A stretch of 64,000 bases of DNA. Source: Paenibacillus sp. Root444D2 (lineage in GTDB: Bacteria; Bacillota; Bacilli; Paenibacillales; NBRC-103111). A program made the translations under genes and the position numbers. Below are positions 24,918-34,335 of the stretch, piece by piece. How positions within the stretch are numbered: the stretch's first letter is position 1; every line of letters starts with the position of its first letter. The notes beneath the pieces are model-generated. The model ran no database searches and was not told where the DNA came from. It was given only the letters and a program-made list of their open reading frames with translations. Location of the stretch: assembly GCF_001426375.1 (NCBI RefSeq), contig NZ_LMEO01000045.1, forward strand, positions 805,173 to 869,172, read 5' to 3'.

Positions 24918-26348
24918 TTAGGAGCCTGTTATTAAAATTATATCCTCTTTCTGCAGCGGAACAGAATAAACGCGTACATTCTTGATGCCTCCGTCAAAAG
25001 CTAATTTACCTCCTTGATCGCCAAATGCATCCGCACCAAATCTTCCTCCGTAGCCACCTGCACGATCATGAGCTTTTACTAAGGCAAATGAAGCACTGCC
25101 TTCAGCGATAGCTGCGCCGTTCACATATAGGCATAGCTTCCCTTCATCATAGGTCACGGCAATACTGTGCCATTGTGACAGTTCCATTAGACCGAGCTCA
25201 CCGGAAACAATCAACCTGTTTCCGTGGGAGCATACAGCCCCTTCCAAACGGCCATCCTGGATACGAAGTGCAAGACCGTTATCTGAATCACCTTCATCCA
25301 ACAAAACATGAGTACCTGAAACAGACTGCGGCTGAATCTCCATCGTGACGGACCGCATGGAGAAGGCGTCGTGGAAAAAGCCCTTCGTTCCCTCCGCAGC
25401 AACCCTGACAGGCGAATAAGTAGGCGTCCTGTACTGTACCAGTAGTGCATACCTATCCAGCAGACGCTGAAGCTCCTGTTCGCTGATAGGAAACATGGTC
25501 GCATGTCTCGCGCGGTAAGGGAAGCGAATCATCCCCTCATCCAATTCGTTTGACCATTGGGTCATATCTGAAGATTCCATAACGCCGAACTTGCCATATG
25601 CCCAATAGTCATAAAATAATAGCCATTTCTTCTCTTTGTCGACCCAAAGAAATTCCGGTCCCTCCGTGTAATCCGGTGTTTGGACGTTCGGAATGATTTC
25701 ATAGGGACCTTCCATCTGATCTGATACAGCTAAGAAGTTCATTGGCGGGTGCGGATATTTCAACGGCTCATATACATGGCTTTCATCTTTAATAGCCATG
25801 TAATATTTCCCGTCATGCTCCGCCAGACTGGCGTCAATGGTTTGAAAGCCCGGATCATAGAACAATTCTGTCTTGGAGAATGTTTTCCAATCTTTAGTTC
25901 GCGTGCAAAAATGCTTGCTGTTACTTAAATCTTCCCCTACGCTTGAAGCCCAGTAAATAATAAAATCTCCATTAGCTTGATCATAGGAAAACTCGGGTGC
26001 CCAACTGTTGACGGTTTCAGGAATATCCTTCATGACAGGTAGTGCTCTTTCTTCTTTCCAGTGAATTAAATCGTCCGAAGTCGCATATCCAATCGTAGGT
26101 CCGAGTGGACGAATAGTAAATACGAGATGCCATTTTCCGTCCGGACCTTTACTAATATACGGATCCCTTAAAATTCCTTCACCTAAACTGGAAGCCCAGA
26201 GCGGTTTATTATTATTCAATTCATACCAATGCTTTCCATCACGGCTATAGGCATAATGCAATTTTTCTACCTTATGCGTCTGCCCAGGACCTGAGCGGAA
26301 ATAGCCCATTAGAAATGCGTTTTGATTATTATTGCTTGATGTAAGCAT
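24918..26348 (-). CDS. GH43-like glycoside hydrolase with C-terminal LamG-like domain
   Basis: This 476-aa protein has a five-bladed beta-propeller N-half with GH43-like acids: Asp62 in 'LRDPYISK' (base), Asp172 in 'TIDASLAE' and Glu232 in 'TEGPEFLW' (acid). From about residue 335 a concanavalin-like LamG fold follows ('VTMEIQPQ', 'WHSIAVTYDEGKLCLYVNG'), probably for sugar binding. There is no signal peptide, so it is cytoplasmic. Likely activity is arabinofuranosidase or xylosidase on imported fragments; the exact linkage is not readable. ATG 26348 follows AGAGGGG. It lies downstream of the large secreted glycosidase on the same strand. Confidence 0.8.
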   Translation of the reverse strand: MLTSSNNNQNAFLMGYFRSGPGQTHKVEKLHYAYSRDGKHWYELNNNKPLWASSLGEGILRDPYISKGPDGKWHLVFTIRPLGPTIGYATSDDLIHWKEERALPVMKDIPETVNSWAPEFSYDQANGDFIIYWASSVGEDLSNSKHFCTRTKDWKTFSKTELFYDPGFQTIDASLAEHDGKYYMAIKDESHVYEPLKYPHPPMNFLAVSDQMEGPYEIIPNVQTPDYTEGPEFLWVDKEKKWLLFYDYWAYGKFGVMESSDMTQWSNELDEGMIRFPYRARHATMFPISEQELQRLLDRYALLVQYRTPTYSPVRVAAEGTKGFFHDAFSMRSVTMEIQPQSVSGTHVLLDEGDSDNGLALRIQDGRLEGAVCSHGNRLIVSGELGLMELSQWHSIAVTYDEGKLCLYVNGAAIAEGSASFALVKAHDRAGGYGGRFGADAFGDQGGKLAFDGGIKNVRVYSVPLQKEDIILITGS

Positions 26349-26513
26349 CTGATGTGTACCCCTCTCGTGTTTGTACCTACGCTTAGTATATCGTTGTTCC
26401 TACGATTTCTTAATAGAGAAAGTGGTGCGACAGGTGAGGAAAAGGGACATCAAAATTCCCTCTTTCATTGAAGATTAGTGTCTACTTGACAGGTGTAACT
26501 TCACTGTCCCCCA

Positions 26514-29402
26514 CTAATTTTTTCTTAACGTATTGGAGTAGTGATAGCTCTCTCCATTTGTATTGACCGCACGAATCCGATAATAGTAGACGGTGCCCGC
26601 GGTCAGCCCGCTATCAGTGTACGAGGTACCCGTAATTCCGGACTGAATGGCGGTGAAATTCGTGTGCGGCTGTGTGCTTCGGTAGACGGTATAGCTGTCC
26701 GTATTGTTGCGATACAGCCTTACCCAGTCGTACTTCGCTTGCACATTCAGGCTGTACAGACCTAATTTTCCGCTCGAATGTGTACTGTCGGTTGCGCTAA
26801 GAATTGGCCCGAGCTGGTTAACAGATCCCGTCAGTGTACTTCCCTCTACACGGAAATACATATGAAGCCGAGTCAGATCGAGCTCAGTCGCATTCGTATC
26901 AGTGAGCACCTGCGCCCGCGTTTTGCTTACAAGCACAGTCTCCGTACCGTTAACCACCTTTACGATTTTGAATTTGTCTTCATTTATATTGTATATGAAT
27001 TTGTAATAGTTGGTATTGTCCACTATTCTTGCTGCCAGTCCGTATGCATAAGCTGTTTTCCCGGTCGCAGTAGCCGCCTGTTCAATCATGGCCTCCCCTC
27101 CGTAATCGCCGGTAGCGCTCGCGCTAAAGGTGGTCAATGACGTATTAGCTAAACTGGACTGATAGAACGAAACACCTCGCGTCAAATCGTTAACTAGCGA
27201 CCATGTGCCAATATTCGGCGTCCATCCAGTCGATGTACCATCCTCAAAATATTTGTGGTACGTTTCAATCCTGGTCGGTTCCCAGTTAATCGTAATTGCT
27301 GTGCTGGTCTCACTGCCAATCTGCGCATCGTGCGGAGCGAGAGGAAGGCTGCCCGCAGCAACGGCAGTTAACTCAGAAGAAGCGCTGCTCTCTCCAGCCC
27401 CGTTATATGCAGTAAGGACAAAGTAGTAGGTCGTTCCAGGCGTCAGTCCCATCACCAACTGGCCAAGATTATTCCCGACATCAATCACGTTCGGATATGT
27501 TCCGGAGACGGTGCCGTACTTAACCTTGTAGCCGGTCGCTCCATTGACGCTCTGCCATTCGACGCCAATATTGCCGGACGTTTCGGCATAGGCTCTCCGT
27601 GCTAGAGGTGCCGTGGGAGCAGCAAGCTGAGCGCCTACTTCGTTGGACACCCCACTTTCGCCCGCAGAGTTGTAAGCCGTAATGACAAAGTAATAGGTTG
27701 AACCGTTCGTTAATCCCGTAACATTTTTGGTCAGCGCATTTCCGACATCTATCGTTGTAGGGTGGGAGCCCGAGGTTGTACCGTATTTCACCTTGTACCC
27801 TGTTGCATTAAGACTACTCTGCCATTTCAAATTGACAGCAGTGCTGCTTATATCGGCATATATGAGATTAGTGTTTCTTGGTATATCCGGCGTACCCGTT
27901 CCGTTCCATTCGACTCTCATGACACTGTAGGCGGGCACGAGAACAGGGTTCCCTGTTGACCCGGACTGTACCGCAATCGTGCTCGGCGCGACGTCCGTGT
28001 TAACTGCTAGCGGGTCGGTGCTGGTTGTGTACGTTTTTGTCATAGCAGCAGTAACATTAGAGCCGTTAACCTTAATTGTGACATCATGGGTGCTTGCCGA
28101 TTTGTTTGTAATGACGACGTAGTTTTTGCCGTTATCTCCCTTGAATGCTTGGGCAAACAACGCGCTCATCGTTCCTGTGGTTTTATCTACTGTCGTTCCG
28201 CCGGTTACGGTTGTACCCCAAGCTGTAGTGCCTTGATTGACCGCACCATCCAGCACTTTGAGCGATGCGGAAGGCGCAGCGTAGAAAGAATTGAATGAAA
28301 GCGAAGGAATATCCACCGTATTCCCGTCTTGATACGCGTCCTCCAGCTTTGTCCCGAAATCGGTGCCAGGGGTAAAGAAGCCATTAGCCATTCGGTATCC
28401 GGCTAAATAAGAAACATCTGGATGGGTAACCAATCGGAGAATGGACTCGCTTACATAAACCCCATGGTACTGGGTACTGTCAAGCAAGCCCCCCAGCTTC
28501 ACTCCGTGCTCTCCGATAAAAATATTTGGGTTGGTAAATTTGGCCGAATACGTGCTGTTGATAAAGGGCACCCAATCATCCAAATATGTGTTTGCATCCT
28601 TCATAGCCACTGTGCTAGTAGCACCGTCTCCTCTGAACCTGTGTGTCGTTATCGCGTCCCAATAAGGAGTTGGATAATTGATCACATCGTCGTCAAATGC
28701 CGCTACCTGCAAATTGCTCATCGATACGACCGTTTTTGCACCCGGATATTCGCTCTTAATTACGTCATTAAACGTCTTTACACGATCCAAATAGTCTGTG
28801 CCGCTCTTGAATGCAGGTTGCTGGTTTCCGACCCCCTGTACATAGAACGATATTTCATTGCCTAACTCGAAATACACCACAGGAACATGGTTTTGATAGA
28901 GGTACTTCGCTAAGTCACGTGCCTGTTCTGGGTTATACTGCAGGACATTGACCATAATGACTGCTTTGGCGCCTGTCTGCTGAAGAAAATCCACATAATC
29001 AGATATCCTTTCATCACCTTTAGCAATCTGATAGCGCTTAGAATAGATTTGATTGTAATAGCGCCGATCTTCCTTTTGCGTTTGACCTGTAAATTCGGTA
29101 TCCGTCAGTCCAAGCTTCCACGAAAAGGCGTTGGTAGGTGTTCCACCTGGCCATCTGACAAAACCGATACGCCCGTAGTCAATAGCGGCATTGATTAATT
29201 CTGGGTCATTAAATTTAATCGCGGTTCGTTCTGGTTCATTATTCACTCCTCTAAAGTCGGGGTTGTAAGAAGTAACCGTACTCGTATCGATATCGATCGT
29301 TGCTGTATAATCTGCAGCTTGCACTGTGTTATGGAATGGCGAAGCAAACATGCTTGATGCAATCATGGCCAGGACCAGAGCAGATTTCGCTAATTTTTTC
29401 AA
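26514..29402 (-). CDS. large secreted glycosidase with fibronectin III and inserted lectin-like domain
   Basis: This 962-aa secreted protein starts at TTG 29402 because AGGAGGAATAG lies just before it. A signal peptide ends near 'VQAADYT'. The catalytic TIM barrel (about residues 30-380) shows 'FVRWPGGTPTNAF', acid/base Glu183 in 'YFELGNEIS' and probable nucleophile Glu298 in 'IFIGEHGV', as in clan GH-A arabinofuranosidase- or heparanase-like enzymes. A beta-sandwich follows to about residue 500, then two Fn3 domains ('ATGYKVKYGT' in each). A third Fn3 is split by a roughly 190-residue concanavalin-like insert at 710-900. Family number is uncertain; secreted polysaccharide cleavage is well supported. 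Confidence 0.85.
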   Translation of the reverse strand: MKKLAKSALVLAMIASSMFASPFHNTVQAADYTATIDIDTSTVTSYNPDFRGVNNEPERTAIKFNDPELINAAIDYGRIGFVRWPGGTPTNAFSWKLGLTDTEFTGQTQKEDRRYYNQIYSKRYQIAKGDERISDYVDFLQQTGAKAVIMVNVLQYNPEQARDLAKYLYQNHVPVVYFELGNEISFYVQGVGNQQPAFKSGTDYLDRVKTFNDVIKSEYPGAKTVVSMSNLQVAAFDDDVINYPTPYWDAITTHRFRGDGATSTVAMKDANTYLDDWVPFINSTYSAKFTNPNIFIGEHGVKLGGLLDSTQYHGVYVSESILRLVTHPDVSYLAGYRMANGFFTPGTDFGTKLEDAYQDGNTVDIPSLSFNSFYAAPSASLKVLDGAVNQGTTAWGTTVTGGTTVDKTTGTMSALFAQAFKGDNGKNYVVITNKSASTHDVTIKVNGSNVTAAMTKTYTTSTDPLAVNTDVAPSTIAVQSGSTGNPVLVPAYSVMRVEWNGTGTPDIPRNTNLIYADISSTAVNLKWQSSLNATGYKVKYGTTSGSHPTTIDVGNALTKNVTGLTNGSTYYFVITAYNSAGESGVSNEVGAQLAAPTAPLARRAYAETSGNIGVEWQSVNGATGYKVKYGTVSGTYPNVIDVGNNLGQLVMGLTPGTTYYFVLTAYNGAGESSASSELTAVAAGSLPLAPHDAQIGSETSTAITINWEPTRIETYHKYFEDGTSTGWTPNIGTWSLVNDLTRGVSFYQSSLANTSLTTFSASATGDYGGEAMIEQAATATGKTAYAYGLAARIVDNTNYYKFIYNINEDKFKIVKVVNGTETVLVSKTRAQVLTDTNATELDLTRLHMYFRVEGSTLTGSVNQLGPILSATDSTHSSGKLGLYSLNVQAKYDWVRLYRNNTDSYTVYRSTQPHTNFTAIQSGITGTSYTDSGLTAGTVYYYRIRAVNTNGESYHYSNTLRKN

Positions 29403-29430
29403 TTCTATTCCTCCTCGTGAATTCATTAAC

Positions 29431-29970
29431 TTATGACCAAAGCCTCACTTCATTCCACTGCTGATACAGCTGGTTCACCTCCTTGGACAGCTCATCGCCG
29501 CCGTTCTTCTTCCAATCCTCAACAACCGCATCAATCGTATCCAGCGGCGCTTCACCGGTAATGACTCTGGCCATTATGGACATCCATTTGGATTCAAGCT
29601 GAACAATAGAAGCACCCGAAGAGTTCTTCTGTGTATTCGGTAAGTCAAGCCACAGCACTTCGGTCGGATTCACGATCTCTATGCCGAGTTGGCCTTTCCA
29701 AAGTTTGTTGCCGCGTCCGTCGACTTCATGAACAGAAAATCTTTGTCTAGAACATCTTATGCAAACGCTTTCAGTAAATCAATGAAAGCCTTCTGCTCCT
29801 TTGTTTTCACCTGTACCGCTACTAGCTTGCCATCCTTCAATGCCCATTCATTGCCAATTTCGAAAAACTTGCCGATTATCCCCTTATCACCCTGCCATTC
29901 GCTAGCCATGACCCATTCCTGTTGGAACCTTACGGTTGTCCGCCTCTTTGAACCAAACTCTGCATTATGA
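29431..29970 (-). pseudogene. solute-binding lipoprotein remnant
   Basis: Broken frames on the minus strand match the intact lipoprotein encoded at 32782-34320: 'NEWALKDGKLVA' then 'MKSTDAA', a frameshift into 'NKLWKGQLGIEIVNPTEVLW', an internal deletion, then 'SKWMSIMARVITGEAPLDTID' and 'WKKNGGDELSKEVNQLYQQW'. There is no signal peptide and a stop follows 'LLKAFA'. It lies just upstream of the secreted glycosidase on the same strand, so it was probably once in its operon. Confidence 0.8.
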
Positions 29971-30101
29971 AGAAGCCCCCTCCCTATCGGTTATTCCTTG
30001 CATTTCATAAGCTCAGCCGTGTAATTATACTGAGCATGATCTTATTATAATAAAAGCAAACCATAATTTAGTTGCACAGAACCTTGATTAGTTAACCGAT
30101 T

Positions 30102-30470
30102 TCACGAAGAATGCTCATCCTCATTCCGTAGAGCCGGCATTACGCTTTTTGTTTCCCATGATGCCGGGACGTCCAAGCCTGCAAGCTCCATAATGACAGG
30201 TGCGATATCGAAATGCTGACAAAGGATCCATGCGGCGGCCTCCCTTGAATCGACCAGGTGCCCACACAATTATGGGGACACGGGTTACGGCGTCATACAT
30301 AGACCATTTTAAAATATGATATTTATCCCCCAGCATTTCCCCATGATCCGAGGTGAAAATAATGACAGTATTGTCCAAGTACCCTTTTTCGCCCAATGCG
30401 CTTATAATTCCACCAATCTTCTCGTCGATCATCGTGATATTGGCATAATAATAGGCTCGCATGCGGTGCA
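30102..30470 (-). pseudogene. sulfatase C-terminal remnant, fused in frame to a kinase fragment
   Basis: The minus-strand frame reads 'RMRAYYYANITMIDEKIGGI', 'LDNTVIIFTSDHGEMLGDKY' and 'VPIIVWAPGRFKGGRRMDPL', the C-terminal metal-site part of a sulfatase. A frameshift near 30210 moves it to 'HFDIAPVIMELAGLDVPASW', ending at TGA 30102-30104. The N-terminal half with the Cys active site is missing. Its 5' side is joined without a stop to a sensor-kinase fragment. Confidence 0.8.
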
Positions 30471-30800
30471 GCTGCTTACGAAGACGAACCGACTTGCTTA
30501 GAAGCGAGTCCATCGGGATCAGTTCTAGCATTGTCCAGCCGGTGAATGCCGATTGAAACTTGACCACCAAATAGTGCCGTCCTTCGATTTCGATTTCCTT
30601 GGACTCCTTCTCGCCGATACGCTGAGCCTTGAGCTCATCGAATGAAGCCGGATCCAACGGATCGGCGGAAGCCGATTCCATGTCGGAGGAAAGCCGCAAA
30701 TACTTTACCTTGAATGGAACGGGATGGGAGCCATTCGACCCATCGGTTGACAGGATGTATAACGATTCCTCCGGTTTGGCTGGGATGGATTGGCCTCAAT
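30471..30800 (-). pseudogene. YesM-type sensor kinase extracellular-domain remnant
   Basis: Minus-strand residues 'KPEESLYILSTDGSNGSHPV', 'EGRHYLVVKFQSAFTGWTML' and 'ELIPMDSLLSKSVRLRKQL' match the end of the extracellular Cache domain of YesM-like kinases. Nothing of the second membrane helix, HAMP or catalytic domain is left. The frame continues into the sulfatase remnant, giving a 192-residue hybrid open frame (30121-30699). Confidence 0.65.
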
Positions 30801-31146
30801 ATGTGCATAGATACAGGGTAACGGAAGGCGAATTATACTGCGCCGGGCAATGCACAACATCCGCCACGCCGCGATGACTGCGGAACAGGGAATAGCCTGT
30901 CCGGCGCCTGAACAGGCTATTGCAATGATGGCTTCTATCATCGGATTAACGGCTGCTTGTAATATACTGCTCCTCTCCTACTGTGGACTTTGCTTCAGCC
31001 CTGTAACTATGCAGCAGCACCATCCGACAAATTACGTCCCTTACGGCAAAATCGCAGACGGCCAACGCTTGGTGGCTCATTACCCGGGTGGGGGTGAACC
31101 GCTAAGCGCTGGCCGCTGAAAGTTCTTCTTCAAGGCTCGACCGCCG
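30801..31146. other. intergenic stretch with a 10-bp hairpin
   Basis: No coding match is recognised. AATAGCCTGT (30891-30900) and ACAGGCTATT (30912-30921) form an inverted repeat around an 11-nt loop without a T tract. The rest appears to be degenerate DNA between the decayed fragments and the sulfatase end at 31147. Confidence 0.4.
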
Positions 31147-32691
31147 TTATTTCTTGGGGTAAGATTCCTTTAATTTTCGGATATCTACTACCTGTTCTTT
31201 TTTTCCCGCATTTTTATCAAACTTTAAGTATTGTTCCCTGGTCAGCACGTTCGCTCTTTGCGTCCATCGTACGTATTCTTCCTCCAACCGCCGTACGACT
31301 TCCGGATACTGTTCGGCCAAGTCATTTACTTCCGTTCCGTCGCTCACCATATCATACAGCTCCCAAGGCTGGGCATAGAACCTGACCAGCTTCCAGTTCT
31401 TATGCCTTACTCCGCAATTACCCTCATGTTCCCAGAACAAATACTCCTTCATTGACGTATCGTTCTTCCATATGGAAACCATACTTGTCCCTTCCATCGG
31501 TATAATTTGATTTCCATTATACGCCTTTGGATAGACGGAACCGGTTACTTCTACAATCGTAGCCATGATATCGGTAAGCTGTGCGGGAGATCTTCGAAGA
31601 TCACCCTTGTCCTCCAAACCGGCAGGCCAATGAACGATAAAAGGTGAAGCAATTCCGCCCTCGTGGATATAATGCTTATACATTCGAAACGGTGTGTTGG
31701 ATAGATTGGCCCAGCCATAGCCATAATGGCCGTTTCCGGTGAGGTAGTCTGGCCCGCCTGGAAGAAAATCAGGATTTTGAATTTCTGGAAACTCTCCGCT
31801 CCCCCCATTATCGGACAAGAACATGATGAGTGTATTGTCCAGCTCATCGACTTCTTCGAGAGATTGAAGCAAGCGGCCGATGTTTTGATCCATACAATCC
31901 ACCATTGCAGCGTATACCTCAAATGCGCGAAGCCTCCACGCTTTATGAGGCTCTTCCGCCCAAGGCGAAGCAGCGGAGGCCGCTTGCGGCGACAACTCCC
32001 AGGATGCATCAATTATATTCATATCCTGCATGCGCCCGAATTTTTCGTCCCTTAACACATCCCAACCTTGATCAAATCGGCCCTTGTATTTTTGAATATC
32101 TTTCTCCTTCGCCTGTAAAGGAAAATGGGGAGCATTGAAAGCCAAGTACAAAAAGTAAGGCTGATTCGGCATTTGCTCGCGATGCTTCCTAAGAAACCCA
32201 ATAGCTTGATCCGTCATATGATCCGTCGAAAAAAAATCGTCGTCGAAGCTGTCGGGATCCAGTTTCTGCCCGTTTAAAGCAACCTTCTCAGGGTTAAAAT
32301 ATTCCGGGGTATACACGATCGATTGATCAAAGCCTCTTTGGTGGGCAGGCACGACGCCCGCATGCCATTTACCGGAATGATAGGTTCCGTAACCGCTGCC
32401 CTTAAGCACCTCCGCAATCGTTACGCAGTGATCGCTCAGTCGCTCGGTGTATGGACCGTACTTGCCTTGAAGGTGCGCCATCCCTGCTTGATGCGGATGC
32501 AGACCGGTTAAGAGTGACGCTCTGGACGGCGAGCATCGAGCCGTATTCGAAAATTCGGTAAATCGAATCCCGTTACTGGCCAGCCTGTCGAGATGTGGAG
32601 TGTCGATATGACCTCCATAGCATCCGATATCCGAGTATCCCATATCATCCGCCAGAATCACAATGACATTCGGTTTTTGGTTCTGATTCAT
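31147..32691 (-). CDS. arylsulfatase-type Cys sulfatase
   Basis: This 514-aa sulfatase has 'KPNVIVILADDMGYSDIGCY' (metal-binding Asp15-Asp16), the active site 'ARCSPSRASLLTG' with Cys53 as formylglycine precursor (motif C-x-P-x-R), the Lys in 'YHSGKWHAG' and the metal site 'IMFLSDNGGSGEF'. The layout resembles arylsulfatase A-type enzymes from carbohydrate loci. No signal peptide is visible, so it is probably cytoplasmic. It is the last gene of a minus-strand operon after the binding lipoprotein (90 bp gap), and it depends on the FGE encoded about 16 kb away at 14144. Confidence 0.93.
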   Translation of the reverse strand: MNQNQKPNVIVILADDMGYSDIGCYGGHIDTPHLDRLASNGIRFTEFSNTARCSPSRASLLTGLHPHQAGMAHLQGKYGPYTERLSDHCVTIAEVLKGSGYGTYHSGKWHAGVVPAHQRGFDQSIVYTPEYFNPEKVALNGQKLDPDSFDDDFFSTDHMTDQAIGFLRKHREQMPNQPYFLYLAFNAPHFPLQAKEKDIQKYKGRFDQGWDVLRDEKFGRMQDMNIIDASWELSPQAASAASPWAEEPHKAWRLRAFEVYAAMVDCMDQNIGRLLQSLEEVDELDNTLIMFLSDNGGSGEFPEIQNPDFLPGGPDYLTGNGHYGYGWANLSNTPFRMYKHYIHEGGIASPFIVHWPAGLEDKGDLRRSPAQLTDIMATIVEVTGSVYPKAYNGNQIIPMEGTSMVSIWKNDTSMKEYLFWEHEGNCGVRHKNWKLVRFYAQPWELYDMVSDGTEVNDLAEQYPEVVRRLEEEYVRWTQRANVLTREQYLKFDKNAGKKEQVVDIRKLKESYPKK

Positions 32692-32781
32692 TTGAGTCCG
32701 CCTTTCCCTTCGACATGATTATTGGCGCTGACAGTTCCTTACTCCTCTTTCATTTAAACGATTGTATGTGGATAGCATTTT

Positions 32782-34320
32782 TTATTTACGCTGTTTGTAG
32801 ATTTCATTCACCTCTTTGGTTAGTTGCTCGCCGCCATTTTTCAACCATTCGTCCACTGCTTTGTCTATTTCTTCCATCGGTGCATCATTGGCAATAACAC
32901 GCGCCATGGAAGACATCCACTTCGTATTTAACGTTGTTATATTTACCTTCTTGTTGGCTTCTGTCTCTGCAGCCAAACCTAATCCAACATTCGGCCAATC
33001 ATATTTATCATTGTTGTTCAGCCATTGTTCAACCTGCTTCACATAACCCTGATCGTTATATTTATGGAGCTGGATCGCTTTATCGGCACGACGGAAAAAG
33101 TTAATAGAGAATAGATTTCCGGTTTCTTTCGTCTGAAGCTTCTCAAAGCTGCCATCGTCCTTCTTCTTATAATCGACACCTTCTACGCCTTCTTTAATGA
33201 GATCATATCCTTCATCTGAAAGCATGTAATCAAGGAGTTTGAGAATACGCTGCTGTTTCTTGGGATCTGTATTCTTATTAATGACGACCTTCACCTGACC
33301 ACTGCCCTCCGTTTGTGTCGCTCTGATTCCCGTAGGCCCAGCAGGTGGCAGAAGTTGAATAAGCTCCGCTTGAGGTGCATTCTTCTTGATGTTTGGAATA
33401 TCCAAACGAATGGCTTCATTCGGATTTACAAGCTGAATCCCCGATTGTCCGTTCCATAGCTTATTTCTCGCGTCCGCAGGCTTCATAACTAAGAAGTTCT
33501 TATCCATTACACCCTCTGCAAATGCCTTTCTAAGGAACCCAATGAAACCCTTCAGTTCCTCTCTTTGCGCTTGCATCGCCACAAGCTTACCATCTTTCAA
33601 AGCCCATTCATTCCCTAATCCGAACGCTCCCTGCAAATAGGCTGCATTGCCGAATGTGCCGTTGGCAAGGGCCAGGATAGAGAAGCCAGTCGTATCCGCC
33701 TTGCCATTCCCATCTGGATCTTGCGTTACAAAAGCTTTAGCCACGTTATAAAATTCATCGATCGTCTCAGGCACTTTCAGATTCAATTTATCTAGCCAAT
33801 CCTTCCGGATGGACATGGAGAAGAGATGCGGAATGCCATAATACGGAATGCCATAATAGGAACCCTTGGCATTTAATTCCATCCATGCTGCTTCAGGAAG
33901 CTGCTTGGTCAAATTAGGGTACGCACCCAGATAAGGTTTTACATCCAGAAACACGCCTCTGTCACGCCACTGCATATAATCTTCGGGAGCAATACGATAT
34001 ACATCGGGAAGGCTGTTTGAAGCAGCAAGAACACTTATTTTGTCGTTGTAGCTTGCGCCGGGAATCCACTGAATATCAAGCTTGATGTTTAACTTTTCAT
34101 TCAACTTCTTAATGAGAGCAGAATCATTCGAAGGTCCGATTTCAGCATATTGCGGCACCATCAATGAGATATTCATGAGCTCCTTCCCGTCGTCAAGGCT
34201 TGCCGCAGAAGGCGTTGAAGTACCTCCCGCTTCTGATTTCTGGCTTCCATTCGTGGAGCATGCGGATAAACTGCTTACAGAAAGCAGCAGAGCTAAACTT
34301 AACAAGCACTTTTTTTTCAT
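32782..34320 (-). CDS. substrate-binding lipoprotein (LipO-like)
   Basis: This 512-aa extracellular solute-binding protein has lipobox LSAC (Cys21) after a Leu-rich signal. 'LNEKLNIKLDIQWIPGASYN' and 'LPDVYRIAPEDYMQWRDRGV' are typical of large Paenibacillus oligosaccharide binders that work with LplB/YtcP-type permeases. Such permeases are encoded at 41549-43369 in the same strand and locus, so these three are the likely importer. ATG 34320 follows AGAGGGGGAG. It is only 15 bp downstream of a GH51-like gene. A decayed relative lies at 29431. Confidence 0.93.
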   Translation of the reverse strand: MKKKCLLSLALLLSVSSLSACSTNGSQKSEAGGTSTPSAASLDDGKELMNISLMVPQYAEIGPSNDSALIKKLNEKLNIKLDIQWIPGASYNDKISVLAASNSLPDVYRIAPEDYMQWRDRGVFLDVKPYLGAYPNLTKQLPEAAWMELNAKGSYYGIPYYGIPHLFSMSIRKDWLDKLNLKVPETIDEFYNVAKAFVTQDPDGNGKADTTGFSILALANGTFGNAAYLQGAFGLGNEWALKDGKLVAMQAQREELKGFIGFLRKAFAEGVMDKNFLVMKPADARNKLWNGQSGIQLVNPNEAIRLDIPNIKKNAPQAELIQLLPPAGPTGIRATQTEGSGQVKVVINKNTDPKKQQRILKLLDYMLSDEGYDLIKEGVEGVDYKKKDDGSFEKLQTKETGNLFSINFFRRADKAIQLHKYNDQGYVKQVEQWLNNNDKYDWPNVGLGLAAETEANKKVNITTLNTKWMSSMARVIANDAPMEEIDKAVDEWLKNGGEQLTKEVNEIYKQRK

Positions 34321-34335
34321 AGAAGCTCCCCCTCT

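Noticed and set aside
26474-26518. Hairpin with a T tract between two minus-strand glycosidase genes
   Set aside because: The T tract is on the plus strand, where no gene reads toward it; on the minus strand there is no tail, so it is not called a terminator.
30121-30699. A possible novel kinase-sulfatase fusion protein
   Set aside because: Both parts are truncated, the sulfatase part is frameshifted near its end, and the kinase part has no start or membrane helix.
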